A stretch of 64,000 bases of DNA from Azolla caroliniana (Eukaryota; Polypodiophyta), in NCBI GenBank assembly GCA_043228905.1, contig JBHGNT010000010.1, forward strand, positions 11,532,001-11,596,000, in the 5' to 3' direction. Shown piece by piece: positions 31,901 to 46,300 of the stretch. Under the pieces are notes generated by a model that saw only the letters and a list, made by a program, of their open reading frames with translations, searched no databases and had not been told where the DNA came from. Made by a program: the position numbers and the translations under genes. Position 1 is the stretch's first letter. Every line of letters starts with the position of its first letter.

Positions 31901-34900
31901 TGAACTTGGCCCAAAAATAAAGAATAAGTGATAAGTGACTTTTGGCCTTTATAATTAGGCCTATACACATGTATAAGGGGGTCATATAGGGCCTTTACCC
32001 CAACAACCTCCCACTTAAAGGCATAAATGACGCTTTAAAGCTATGCAACTCCCACCATCTATATACATATATGATGTTGTGCTTTGGGTAAGCACTTGGT
32101 GAGTACATCTGCAGGGTTTTGTGATGTGTGGACCTTTATCGATGTGATAAGGCCATCCTCAAGCACTTCTCGAATGAAATGATGTCGCACATCAATATGT
32201 TTTGTGCGTGCATGAAACCTAGCATTATTTGCCAAACAGATGGCACTTTGGCTATCACAACCAAGCATAGGTGCCTTTTCAAGCAAACCAAACTCATTGC
32301 AAAGACGTGCTAACCATACTGCTTCCTTGGAAGCCTTGTGGCTGAAATATATTCAGCCTCGGTAGTGGACGAAGCAACAAGCTTTTGCAGCCTACTGCAC
32401 CATGATACAACAACACCTGCAAGTGTGAATACATAACCACTTGTGAATTTCCGTGTATCCACATCACCTACCATGTCAAAGTTACAGAAACCCTTTAGCT
32501 CTACATCATTGCTTCCTTGGAAGCCTCAGTGGCTGAAATATATTCAGCCTCGGTTGTGGACAAAGCAACAACCTTTTGCCACCTACTGCACCATGATACA
32601 CCACCACCTACAAGTGTGAATACATAGCCACTTGTGGATTTCTGTGTATCCACAACACTTGCCATGTTAGAGTCATAGAAATCCTTCAGCTTTGAGGGGT
32701 CTTTTGCATAATAGAGGCATTTATTTTTAGTCCGTATTAAGTACCTCCAATGGACTTTATTGCATTCCAATGTGCCTTGCTCGGATTAGCCATGAATCAG
32801 CTTACAACTCCCACTGCGTAGGCAATATCAGGTCTAGTAATAACCATAGCATACATAAGTGAACCACAAGTTGAAGCATAAGGTACACCTTGCATGCCAT
32901 CGATTGAAGGGAAACACGAGGATTAGGGTTTAGGTCAACCAGAGAGGGAGAGAGTCTGAGTGAGAGACAAAGGGAGAGAAAGAGAGAGAGATGCACACTG
33001 TCTTGAGTACAAAGAGTGTACCACTTTTTTGGTTTTTAGATATTATGTATATACAAGTAAAAAATGTGGTACGAGTGTGTTCACACTCGTGCACTAATAA
33101 AAGGCACGATGGCCCTTTATTCCCAACAATCTCCCACCTAAAGGCAATGTGCCGTGAGAAAAAAAGAAGAAAGTCAGCTAAGTCCAAGTATGTACAAAGC
33201 TGAACTACATACATCTATCCAACTCCCATCATCTATCGGCAATGAGCAAATCGCTCAGTTGAAAGACCCTTCGTGAGAAGATCTGCAGGATTATTATTTG
33301 TATGTACTTTGACAAGCTCAATGTTCTTGCTGTCAAGTACATCTCTGTTGAAGTGATACTTCACCTGTATCGTCTTTGAATGAAAGATGGGATTCCGAAC
33401 TAGCATGATAGCACTCTGACTGTCACAATGAAGAATATGTAACTCTGTAATGCCAAGATCTCTCACTAGGTATGAAAGCCATAAAGCCTCCTTGCATGCC
33501 TCAGTGGCAGCAACATACTCTGCCTTTGTAGTAGACAATGCAACACACTTTTGTAGTCTTGAGATCCAAGAGACCGCTCCTCCTGTGAAAGTAATAAAGG
33601 TAAAGAGGGATGTTTGACGGATCAGCTATTGAGAGACGACGTTCAGCACACAGGACTGTAGTAGAGATGAGAGTAGAGACACGCAGATCTTTGGTGTAAC
33701 CAACCGCCTTGATTGGTACACAAGAAAAAAGAAGTTATTATATTAGTTAACCTTACAAAGAAAGTGGTGTGTTCACATTATAAAAGGAGGTGTCCTGTCC
33801 AGGTGAACAATGTGTTCACATATACGAATAATTACCTAATTTGTAAACTACGGGCCTTTACACCTAACAACCTCCCACTTAAACATTCAAGTAACTCCCA
33901 CTAACTGTATGCAATACTCATGTTGAGCTTTGCTAAGACTTTTAGTGAGAATATCTGTAGGATTATCCTGTGTTTTGATCTTGGTCAATGTGACTAGACC
34001 ATCCTCCAAAACTTGTCTGATAAAGTGATGTCGCACATCAATGTGTTTGGTGCGCGAATGAAACATGGCATTCTTAGCCAGATACACAACACTCTGGCTA
34101 TCACATCCTAACACAGGAGTACTAACATACATGCCAAGATCTTCACAAAGTCTGCTGAGCCATATAGCTTCCTTTGAAGCTTCTGTAGCTGAAATGTCAT
34201 GTGAACTTAGCAGTAAGTGGGAGCTTGCAATGAAAGAAGAAATAAAATCTTTATATGCAAATGATACATGGGATCTTGTGTCCTTACCTCAAGGAAGGAA
34301 AGCTCTTCCAAATAAGTGGGTTTATAAGGTAAAGGAAGTTGAAGGGAAACCAAAATACAAGGCAAGATTAGTTGCCAAGGGTTATGCACAGAAGGAAGGT
34401 ATTGACTTCCAAGAGGTCTTCTCTCCTGTTGTGAAGATGACCACACTTCGTGTGCTATTTGCTATCACTGCAATGCTTAATTTGGAGTTGTACCAAATGG
34501 ATGTAAATGACGGGAACTCAAAGGCTCCTTATGTCCAACGCTCGGCCACAATCGAGATTCTTTTCATACACAAAAAACGGGAAACAAATGCACGACACAA
34601 AGGAGAGAAAACAAAGGTAGACAGGATGTTTACGTGGAAAACCCAAACTGAGGGAAAAACCACGGCAGCCCACAGGCTGCAAACTATCGCTATATTGGAA
34701 TGTACAAACAGTGAGTTCACGGAGGCAATGACCTCGTGCTCACGATCTTCGCCACAGGCGGCGGTTACAACAGAGGCAACGACCTCGTTCTCTCTCTCTC
34801 TCAACCTGTACACTGTTACACGCTCTCTCTTCTTGCACCAACAAGAAAATGACAACAACAGTTTCTAAAAGTTTGCCCTAAATCATATTTATACTAATAT

Positions 34901-37900
34901 GACTTTTCGGCTATTTACAAATGTAGCCTCGATGGGCTCTCAGAAACATATTTACGAATATGTCTCTTCATCCGGTTCATACCGGGCCTGCACCATCCGG
35001 CTCTCCGTAGCCGGGTACTCCTCATACGGTTTCGGCCGAGGCCTATCGGCCTTGGCCGAGTTTGTTCATCGGCATTGATCTTCTCCCTTCCCATCCGGAG
35101 GGACCTGTCTCCCAACAGTAAAGACCACTTTTTTGCATGGTGATATTGATGAAGAGATCTACATGAAACAACCTGAGGGTTTTGTAGTCTCTAACAAGGA
35201 GCATTTGGTATGCAAACTAAAACGTAGCTTGTATGGCCTAAAACAAGCACCACGACAGTGGTATAAGAAGTGTGATACTTTTATGCTTTCTCAAGGCTTT
35301 GATCGTAGCTATGTAGATCATTGTTTATACACGAAAAAGGATATCGATGACAGTCCTATCATACTTGTTCTATATGTGGATGATATGTTGCTAGCTGGGA
35401 AAAGAAACACTAGTCTTGATGCTCTAAAAGATCAACTGAAATTGGTCTTCTCTATGAAAGATTTGGGAAATGCAGAGCATATTTTGGGCATGAAAATCAG
35501 TAGAAACAGAAAAGACAAATTGTTGTTTTTGTCACAAGAAAAGTACATTGAAAAAGTGCTTAACAGATTTAATATGGCAGAAGCAAAGTCCCTTGGAGTT
35601 CCTTTGCCGTCATATCTTAAACTCAGCAAGGCTGATTGTCCAAAGGATGAGATGGAAATCAATGCTATGAAGGGAATTCCTTATGCATCAACATGTGGTT
35701 CTCTAATGTATGCTATGGTAGCTACTCGTCCAGATATTGCTTATGCAGTGGGAGTTGTTAGTCGCTATATGTCTAATCCCGGGAAAGCACATTGGGAGGC
35801 TGTCAAGTGTGTTTTCAGGTATCTTAAAGGTACACAAAGAAAATATTTATGCTATGGGAATGGTGTATTAAGTTTGCAGGGATATTGTGATGCAGACATG
35901 GCAGGTGACTTGGATACACGTAAGTCTACTAGCGGGTATATATTTACAATTACTGGTGGAGCAGTGTCTTGGTGCTCCAAATTGCAAAAGATTGTAGCAC
36001 TAAGTACTACTGAGGCTGAATATATTTCAGCTACAGAAGCTTCAAAGGAAGCTATATGGCTCAGCAGACTTGGTGAAGATCTTGGCATGTATGTTAGTAG
36101 TCCTGTGTTAGGATGTGATAGCCAGAGTGTTGTGTATCTGGTTAAGAATGCCATGTTCATTCACGCGCCAAACACATTGATGTGCAACATCACTCTATCA
36201 GACAAGTTTTGGAGGATGGTCTAGTCACATTGACCAAGATCAAAACACAGGATAATCTTGCAGATATTCTCACTAAAAGTCTTGGCAAAGCTCAACATGA
36301 GCATTGCATACAGTTAGTGGGAGTTACTTGAATGTTCACATGGGACCTTTAAGTGGGAGGTCGTTAGGTGTAAAGGCCCGTACTTCGCAAATTAGATAAT
36401 TGTTCGTATATGTGAACACATTGTTCACCTGGACAGGACACCTCTTTTTTGTAATGTGAACACACTTCTTTCTTTGTAGGGCTAACTAATATAATATCCT
36501 TTTTTTCTTGTGTACCAATCAAGGCTGTTGGGTACACCCAAAAATCTGTGCCTCTACTCTCATCTCTACTACAGTCTTGTTTGCTGAATGTCATCAATCA
36601 ATAGCTGCTCCCTCAAACATCCCTCTTTACCTTTAAATGTAAGAGCAAAAGCCCCAAATTTTAGGCTCTGTTTTGCAGAAAATTATAGCAAAATACAACT
36701 TGTCATAGATGGATAAATTGGCTGAAATCTAGTAGGATATGTCTTCCTATGAATGTGTTCAGCACGTTGATAGTGAAAAAACCTGAAAAACCCTGAGAAT
36801 TTTCTGGAACCACTGATATTTTGCTGAAAAACACCTGTTTTAGCATGTAAATCACTTAAGAACAGCCTGTTATGGACAGTTGAGATGTCCAAGAAGTTCC
36901 TCGAAGCTCCGGAGCAAGGTTCGTTGCGATAGAGCTGAGGAACACACGGGAGTCACCAAAGTATAGGCTCTTTAGGTGCAATAGTAGAGCGATGGCTGAA
37001 ATGGAGAGCACAACAGTTAGAGAAGCTTACCTTTTGAAGTGGGATCCAAAAGTGCTAAACTTATGTTTTATATTAACTGATTTAGGGTTGGCCAAGTTCA
37101 CACTGAACTTGTCCCAAAAATAAAAAATAAGTGATAAGTGACTTTGGGCTTTATAATTAGCCCAATTATTCTCATGCTGTATGGAGATAGTATGCTGTAT
37201 GGAGAACTCTGAATGCTCTAAAACTGCAGCTGAAGTCTGCATTCTCAATGAAAGACCTTGGGAAAGCTGAGCATATTCTTCGTATACGAATAAAAAGGGA
37301 TAGGCAGCAATATACTTTGCATTTATCTCAAGAAAGTACATTGAAAAAGTGCTGGACAGATTCAATTTGGCCGATGCTAAGCCTCTTGGAGTGTCATTGC
37401 AGCCACATGTTAAGCTTTCCAAGGATGATTGTCCCAAAGATGATGATGCAGCTAGTTCAATGAAGAATGTTCAATATGCATTATCTTGTGGTTCACTTAT
37501 GTATGCTATAGTTACCACTCGGCCAAACATTGCTCATGCAGTTGGAGTATTGGTAGGTTCATGGCTAATCTTGGTAGAGCTCATTGGGAGGTAATCAAAT
37601 CTATCTTAAGGTATTTGAAAGGGATCAAAGGTAAATGCTTATGTTATGGAAAGGGTCTATTAGAGTTAAAAGGATTTTGTGACGGGTGATGTGGATACAT
37701 GCAAGTCCACAAGTGGCTTGTTAGGACCAAATTTTCAAGTGCGTACGGATAGGCACACGATGGTTAGAGAGAGTAGTGACTCTCGATGTTCAAGAACTTT
37801 ACCAATGAATGTTGCAATCGACAGTGCACTTTGTGGTTGTGAAAGAAATTCATGCAAGCATTGAGCTTGGTCGAAGATGTGTGGAAATCATGGTCGAATA

Positions 37901-40900
37901 CGATCATATTCAGAGCATTGTATCAAAGTGTGATACTCAGACCTTTGAACTTGTTTAGGGCAAAGTGTGTATAGCTGACCACTCTCATCACTTGTGCCCC
38001 AACTCCCTGTCTCACATCACAATGCATGTCAGCTAAGTTGCATGGAAACAATGGTTCAAATGGCAGATAAGGGATGGGCTCTAACATGTATTGTAAAGGT
38101 AAAGAGGGATATTTGAGGGAGCAACTATTGAGGGATGATGTTCAGCAAATAGGACTGTAGTAGAGATGAGAGTAGAGGCACACAGTTTTTTTGGTGTACT
38201 CAACCGCCTTGATTGGTACACAAGAAAAAAAGGTTATTATATCAGTTAGCCCTACAAAGAAAGAAGTGTGTTCACATTACAAAAAAGAGGTGTCTTGTCC
38301 AGGTGAACAATGTGTTCACATATACGAATAATTATCTAATTTGCGAAGTACGGGCCTTTACACCTAACGACCTCCCACTTAAAGGTCCCATGTGAACATT
38401 CAAGTAACTCCCACTAACTGTATGCAATGCTCATGTTGAGCTTTGCCAAGACTTTTAGTGAGAATATCTGCAAGATTATCCTGTGTTTTGATCTTGGTCA
38501 ATGTGACTAGACCATCCTCCAAAACTTGTTTGATAAAGTGATGTCGCACATCAACGTGTTTGGCGCGTGAATGAAACATGGCATTCTTAGCCAGATACAC
38601 AGTACTCTGGCTATCACATCCTAACACAGGAGTACTAACATACATGCCAAGATCTTCACAAAGTTTGCTGAGCCATATAGCTTCCTTTGAAGCTTCTGTA
38701 GCTGAAATGTATTCAGCCTCAGTAGTACTTAGTGCTACAATCTTTTGCAATTTGGAGCACCAAGACACTGCTCCACCAGTAATTGTAAATATATACCCGC
38801 TAGTAGACTTACGTGTATCCAAGTCACCTGCCATGTCTGCATCACAATATCCCTGCAAACTTAATACACCATTCCCATAGCATAAATATTTTCTTTGTGT
38901 ACCTTTAAGATACCTGAAAACACACTTGACAGCCTCCCAATGTGCTTTGCCAGGGTTAGACATATAGCGACTGACAACTCCCACTACAAAAGCAATATCT
39001 GGACAAGTAGCTACCATAGCATACATTAAAGAACCGCATGCTGATGCATAAGGAATTCCCTTCATAGCATTGACTTCCATCTCATCCATTGGACAATCAG
39101 CCTTCCTAAGTTTAAGGTATGATGGCAAAGGAACTCCAAGGGACTTTGCTTCTACCATATTAAATCTGTTAAGCACTTTTTCAATGTACTTTTCTTGTGA
39201 CAAAAACAACAAATTGTCCTTTCTGTTTCTACTGATTCTCATGGCCAAAATATGCTCTACATTTCCCACATCTTTCATAGAGAAGACCAATTTCAGTTGA
39301 TGTTTTAGAGCATCAAGATTAGTCTTTTTTTTCCCTCATCTGACAGCATGACATAGTACAAAGAGGGGTCATATCTGTATACCTGCCTCCTTAAACGATT
39401 AGACCTACGTACCCAATGATCAGTATTTTCTGGAATTGCTTCTAAATCTGGAGTGAAATCAGTCAGCACTTTCTGCCTGTTGCAAACCATGTCTAGCATG
39501 TTGTTCAACACCTATATTTTGTTGCTCAATACCTTCATCTCGTTGTCCAACACCTTCATGAGTATCTCTTTGCTGTCCAACTTCTTTTGGCTCAAGGATA
39601 ACCGGTCGATTATCATATTTAACCTTTGGTATAGCATCATGAGGTTTATTTTCAGATTTTGTGGATGTCTGTAATTGCTCAAATGTAACTCTATTAGACC
39701 TCCCAACAGAGGAACAAGCATTTTTCAGCAATTTTTCTTCATTAAAAACAACATCCTGACTGAGTACAATTTTTCTGGACTGAGGTAACCAAATCCTATA
39801 GCCCATTTCACCTTCATAGATATATTAAAGGTTTTAAGAGGCCAAAATGGCCTTTAAGACCAAACAAGAGATTACAACTTAAGTGTTGTCTCATCTTTGA
39901 ATATAAATCAAAATAAAATAAATATAAAAGTAAATAAGGTGAAAAGAAAAGAAACGAGGGAATCTGGTTTTTGGCACATGTGAGAGTCTCAAGTAAGATA
40001 TATTGTAGCTTTTGTCTTCAAAAGATCTCTAGCATAGGTCGATCCAGAATGGAAATGTCTCCGAAGTGAGGGAAGCACCTACGATGGCGGGAGATAATAG
40101 CTTTAATCTGTCGATGGCAAGGGTGTCGAGGTCGTGGTAAATGGGGCCAGGGCCTACGTGCACGGCAAATTGCTATTGCCCGATCAATTGTAATCCCTTT
40201 GTTGTCTTGGTTTGGAGCCCATTTGTGTATCCCGTGATTGACTTGTAGCATTAGGAGTGATGAGGCTAAAGAAAGTTGTGATTTGTGTATTCCATTACCT
40301 TGTGTAGTGGGCCAAAGCCTTGTTTAAAGAGGCACCGGTATCTCCCTCTGATTTCATAAAAGACACTACAATGACAAACATAGTGTTTTTCAGATTCCAC
40401 TCCTTGATGACACAATTGGCAAATTCTCTCTTCTAGAGGTAGTCGTGTATATCTGCCTACCTCAATCGGTAATTGATGTGATGAAGTTCGCAGGTGCCCT
40501 ATCACACTACGCAACGCGTAGGATAGATGTATGTCCATGTAAGGTGGCCTGATGACGAATCCATCCTCCGATGTAGGTAAGAAGTGCATCTTATAGCGGG
40601 CCATCTTCGTACCAAGTGGTATTCTGGGGCTGATCCATGTTATCTTGTTTTGCATGTTAATAATATCAGTTTGGATCACTCTATTCTTTTCCACTTTGGT
40701 CATATTTAGATGGGGATAGTCCAAGCTATATTTGAACGGGGGTAGTGCATTTATACTCATGCCATGTGACTCGAACCATTGCTGCATTTCAGCATACCAA
40801 CAATGAGTGTCTCCATTTTCAGCCAGTTGTCTTGATGACATAAGTGCCAACCTTGGGTACCTTCATTTAGGGAGCTCCCAAAGACGTTGGATAAACGTCA

Positions 40901-43293
40901 CTGATCTAAACAATGCCTCCGTTATTGTAGGTGCTGCTCCCATCTCTACCCTAAAGGTCTCTCTAAATCTTTCCAATCATTTGCCTTGTTAAGACTCGGT
41001 CCCCATGTTTCTACTCCATAGAGAAGAGTTAGTGTGACAAGTGTATCAAATAACCATAGCTTAGTCCGTGGCTCTTGGAACTGCAAATGTGCACATTGTC
41101 TCTCAAGAGCACCAAGGGCTGCATATCCACGAAAAAGTCGGGCACAAGCAGCCTCATGTAAGGAGAACCTAGGTCCTGTAAATGTTACTCCTAGGTATGT
41201 GTAGGAGCGTGTGTATTCCACCTTTTCCTCTCCCAAGAAGAATTCTGGTTCTGATCTTGTTACCCATGCTTGAGTGGTGTTAAACACCATCACTTTAGTT
41301 TTGTCCATGTTGATTGACAAACCTTTGTCCGTACAAAATAGTTTTAAGGCATTTAGATGTCTTTGTAGTCCCTCCGGAGAGTCAGAAATCAGCACAATGT
41401 CATCAGCATATAGTAATATTTGTATAGCTATACCTGCTAGGTGTGCTCCGGAACCACCGAATCTCTCTATGTAATGTGATGCCTCATCTATATAGAGACC
41501 GAACAGAGTGGGGGATAGTGGGCATCCTTGCTTCACTCCAATTGTGCTAGCCACCACCTTTGACAAGCCCTTGGGAGACCGCACTTTTCCTGACACGGAT
41601 TCGTAGAGTGCATAGACTCCCTATTGCATATATGTAGGAACACCAAGGGCTTCTAGCCGCTGCATAAGCCGAACACGTGGCACAATGTCAAAGGCTTTTT
41701 GGAAATCCACAAAGCAGCAATAAATCCTCTTATTGTGGGCTTTGCCCTCCTCAATAAGGGTCCAGAGGGTGAATATGTGATCCAAAGTTGTGAACCCCTT
41801 TCGAAAGCCTGTTTGTCCAACTGAACAGCAGCCATTCTGCTCCGCCCATATTTCTTGAATTCTGATTCTAGAATCGACCCATATATTTTAGCCAAGTAAT
41901 GGCCAATCATGATTGTCCTATAGTTGCTTGGCATCATGGGGTCTCCACTTTTGAGGATTGGCACAATCGTATGCTGAGTCCATCTAGTAGGGAAACCTTC
42001 ACACATGGCTCTATTAAAGATGTGTGCTAGCAATGGGTGCAAGGTGTCGCGGGCATAGATAAAGTGCTTACCCACCAATCCATCATGATCTTGGGCCTTC
42101 CCAAATTGTAGCCGATCAATGGCATTTCTTACATTTTGTCGTGTAAAGAAGGTTGATTCATGTGGGCGTGAGGCATTCGGGTATGGAAGAGGAGGTTGCC
42201 CCGGGATATCATATAGAACCTTTGCATATTCATGCCACACCTGAGGTGAGGTCAGTTGTGTGTTGGGTTCCCCCTCATTAAACATTTTCCATGCTCTTTT
42301 ACTCTCTTGTCCTAGGAACAAGCGATACAAATGATCTTCAAATTTAGCCAAATACAATCTCTTCTTCTTCCTTACGAGGTGTTGAAAGGTAGCTCTTGCT
42401 TAGTTGTGTGTATAAATGCCTCGAGTTACATCACGTTGCAAGCATCTTCTTGTATCATGACATTCCTCATCATACCAACTATTTTGTATTACTCTACCAA
42501 GTTTGGGGGGATTGGCCGTTGTGTGAGGGAAGGCATTTGTGGCTGCTTTATGCAATGATTTGGACAATCCTTGGGTAAGTTCTTCAAGGGGTGCGAAAGG
42601 ATCTAAATCTAGCGTGCCATTGTATAAACCACAACTATACACATCAATTGTGTCGCGAATAAATAGATACTTAGCCAGCCCACTCTCCTTAGCATATACA
42701 TCCTTTGTGCATCCATCCTTTACCTCAAAGCGTAGATATGCATGATCTGCTGCCAAGCCAATAGGTCTACCTGATATAGTGAACACCTTTATTTCAGGTA
42801 TAAGAGATGGAGATCCCATTAGATAGTTAACTGTGCTTGCACCACCTTTTGGGTTCCAACATGTCAAAGCATCTGATCCAGGCCATTGTGACAAGCCAAT
42901 ATATACCACAAATCCATGTGCACTTCCCAAAGGCTAGAAAGTGTTTTCCGTATTCAGTTATAGCACTCATATCTTGAGCTTGTCGCTTTAGACCAACCTC
43001 TTCTGCCGTAACTTCTCCATAAACAGCCTCGTAGGTGTTAAACTTAGTTGTTTGTTCATCCTTGGTTTGTGCATTAAAATCTCCTAATAGTATAATGTAG
43101 AAAGAAAGAAAGAAAGAAAGATATATTAATGTCTGTTAAGAGGCCAAAATGGCCTATAAGACCAAATAAGAGATTACATCTTAAGTGTTGTCTCGTCTTT
43201 GAGAACAAATCAAAATAAAATAAATATTACACAGTAAATATAAAAGTAAATAAGATGAAAAGAAAAGAAACGAGGGAATCTGGTTTTTGGCAC

Positions 43294-43346
<53 letters not shown>

Positions 43347-46300
43347 ATATGTGTAATGGAGGGAGGGTGGTGGTGATGGATAGTGGTGTATGTAATTAAG
43401 AGGGGTAAATGATCATAAGTTACTTAAGATGGGTGTAGTATCTTAAGGGGGATTTGGGGATCTATTAAATTTAGTTTTAACTAAATAGGAGTGTAGGGAT
43501 TTGGACTAAATAAAAGGTTTAGGGATATTTTTAAGTTGTGGATCTACACCAAGGTCGGCATGTAGGTTGTGTATGATTTTCTGGATATTGGGGAGTACTC
43601 TTAGTATATATAAGTCTAAAGATGGTAGAAGTTAAGGAAGTTTTAGATTTATGTTTGTGGAGTAAGGTTTGTCTAAGTGAAAACGGGTTATTTTTCAATT
43701 GATGGAGGATGAACAAGGGTGGGTAACCTCGACTAACAAGTCTATGGAAAAAATGTTTTTTCATTTCGAAGTATCCTAAAGGTGTCCTTTCCCTAACAAT
43801 GTAACGTCTCAATTCATTAATGATAAAAGGTTGTTTTATGTGCATAGGATGGTCTGAAAAAAATGGAAGACATTGATAGGAGTTGAGTGGTTTCTGGAAG
43901 CAGTTAAAAGAGAACTTAGAGTTCTCCAAATTGATCCAGATATCTAAAAAGGGTAGCCTAAGTGGGGAGGTCTGGATTGTAATTTTGATAGAATTATTAG
44001 TGTTAAGGCGATAGAAGTTGAGATACTTGAGGAGTTGGGGTTTTGTGCTTGTCTAGATCCGAATGTGTCATCAATTTATCTCGTAAAGTAGAAGAGTTGG
44101 GGAGAAGATTGGGATTTTTCTAAATAAGATAGAAATAGGCATGCGTAGACAACTGAGAAGTCATTAGTTTTAGCCGAAGAGAAGTGTGGGGAGATAATGT
44201 TACTTGGATAAAGTGATTCTACATCAAAAGTGAAAATGAAACTGGATTGTAATTTTGATAGAATTATTAGTGTTAAGGCGCTAGAAGTTGAGATACTTGA
44301 GGAGTTGGGGTTTTGTGCTTGTCTAGATCCCGAATGTGTCATCAATTTATCTCGTAAAGTAGAAGAGTTGGGGAGAAGATTGGGAGTTTTCTAAATAAGA
44401 TAGAAATAGGCATGCGTAGACAACTGAGAAGTCATTAGTTTTAGCCGAAGAGAAGTGTGGGGATATAATGTTACTTGGATAAAGTGATTCTACATCGAAA
44501 GTGAAAATGAAACTGTTAGGAGGTGGGTCAAAATGAAACTATCAGTTGCTATTTCATGTTGCTCTAGACTTCAGAGGATAGTTGCACTATCTACTACCGA
44601 GGCTGAATATATTTCAGCACAGAGGCTTCCAAAGAAGCCATTTGGTTAGCCCGCTCGTGCAGTGAGGTTGGGATGCGTGAAAAGACACTTGTTCTCGGAT
44701 GCGATAGCTAGAGTGCCATTATGTTTGGCAAAGAATGCAATGTTGCATGCTCGCACAAAGCATATTGATGTGAGATACCATTTCATTAGAGAAGTGCTAG
44801 AGGATTACCTAATATTTTTTATCAATGTCAATACTTCACAGAAGCCTACAGATACTCTCACAAAGTGTCCATCCAAGGCATAACATCAGCGATGTATACA
44901 GATGGTGGGAGTTACTAACTTAACGGAGCTTCCTTGGTCCTTTAATGGAAGGTTGTTGGGGATAAAGGCTCCTAGGACTCTCTTGTTTTAGTATATTTTG
45001 ACCCTTCCTTGTGAAAGCTCTCTTTGATAGCTTTCAAGACATACGTTTGCTATATCTTTGGCTACAATTTGAGGGGTTATAGGCATTTACATTAATTCTT
45101 ATAACTTTTGGTAATTCCCTGTGTGAACATGCCAAAATGACCTAAAAGTTACTTATGAATAATAATTGGTCCCAAACCTCTCATAATGAGATAAGGACTT
45201 TTAGAGGCTAGGGTTTCCTCCCCATTTTTCTGCGCAGTTTTTCTACTTTCTCTCCTCACACAGCAGCCCACTCCATTGGTGTTTTGGATTTGACCACACC
45301 ATCACATCATCATCTCTTTCAGAAGATCTGTTCTTCCATAAAATTGAGTGCATATTTTCCTTTGTCAATCTGTAAAAAGATAGATATGTATCCATCAAAG
45401 GCATGAGGATAAATCCATCATCTTACATGTCAACAAAGGGCCTCATAGTGGACCATGTTTCTACCAAGATACTGAAGACTAATGCTTATGTAATTGCTCC
45501 CATCTTTGCTCGTATTATATAATGGGATTCCAATGCTAGGGTCCTGTGTGAGTGTCATGTGATGGAACCATTCTTGTATTTCATCATACCAACCAAATGG
45601 AAGCTCTTGGATGTGCTGGATGCCGATCACTCTTGGGGGAGATTATACCATGAGATATTTATGCTAGGGTCCTTATCATGCGAGTTTTTTTTGTTTATGC
45701 CATGTGCTTAAACCATTCTTGCATTTCAACATGCCAACAATTTAGGAGCCTGAGATCTGTTGGATATTGGCCTCTATTGAGGTGGATAATATCATGGGAC
45801 ACCAATACTAGGCTCCTTATCATGTGGGTATTTATATTTATGCGATATGATTAGAACCATTCTTGCATTTCAGCATACCAACAATGATTATATCCATATC
45901 CAGCCATTTGTTTTGATGACATAAGTGCTATTCTTGAGTGCCTTTGCCTCCCAAATGTGTTGGATACTGGTCACCATTGGAGTTAATTCCATCTCTACCC
46001 ACATTGTATCAATACGGCATTGATCCTAGGTTCCCTGTTCCCCAAATCTAGCCAATTGTTTGGATTGAAGAAGTGCTAGTCTTGAGTGCGTTTGCCTCCC
46101 AAATATGTTGGATACTGCTCATTATTGAGGCTACCCACATTATATCCCATCTCTACCCACATTATATCATTAGTCACTGGTCCTAGGTTCATTCCATGTG
46201 GGCTAAAGGTCTCTCCGAATTTGATCCACAAGTTCGTACACATAGGAAGCTTTGGTGTTACAAGTGCATCAAACCACCACTAGTTCGCGGTTCTTGGAAC

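Noticed and set aside
34529-34858. Open frame with hydrophobic start on the minus strand
   Set aside because: It lies entirely inside solo LTR E2 and has a frameshifted counterpart in E1; no protein homology is evident.
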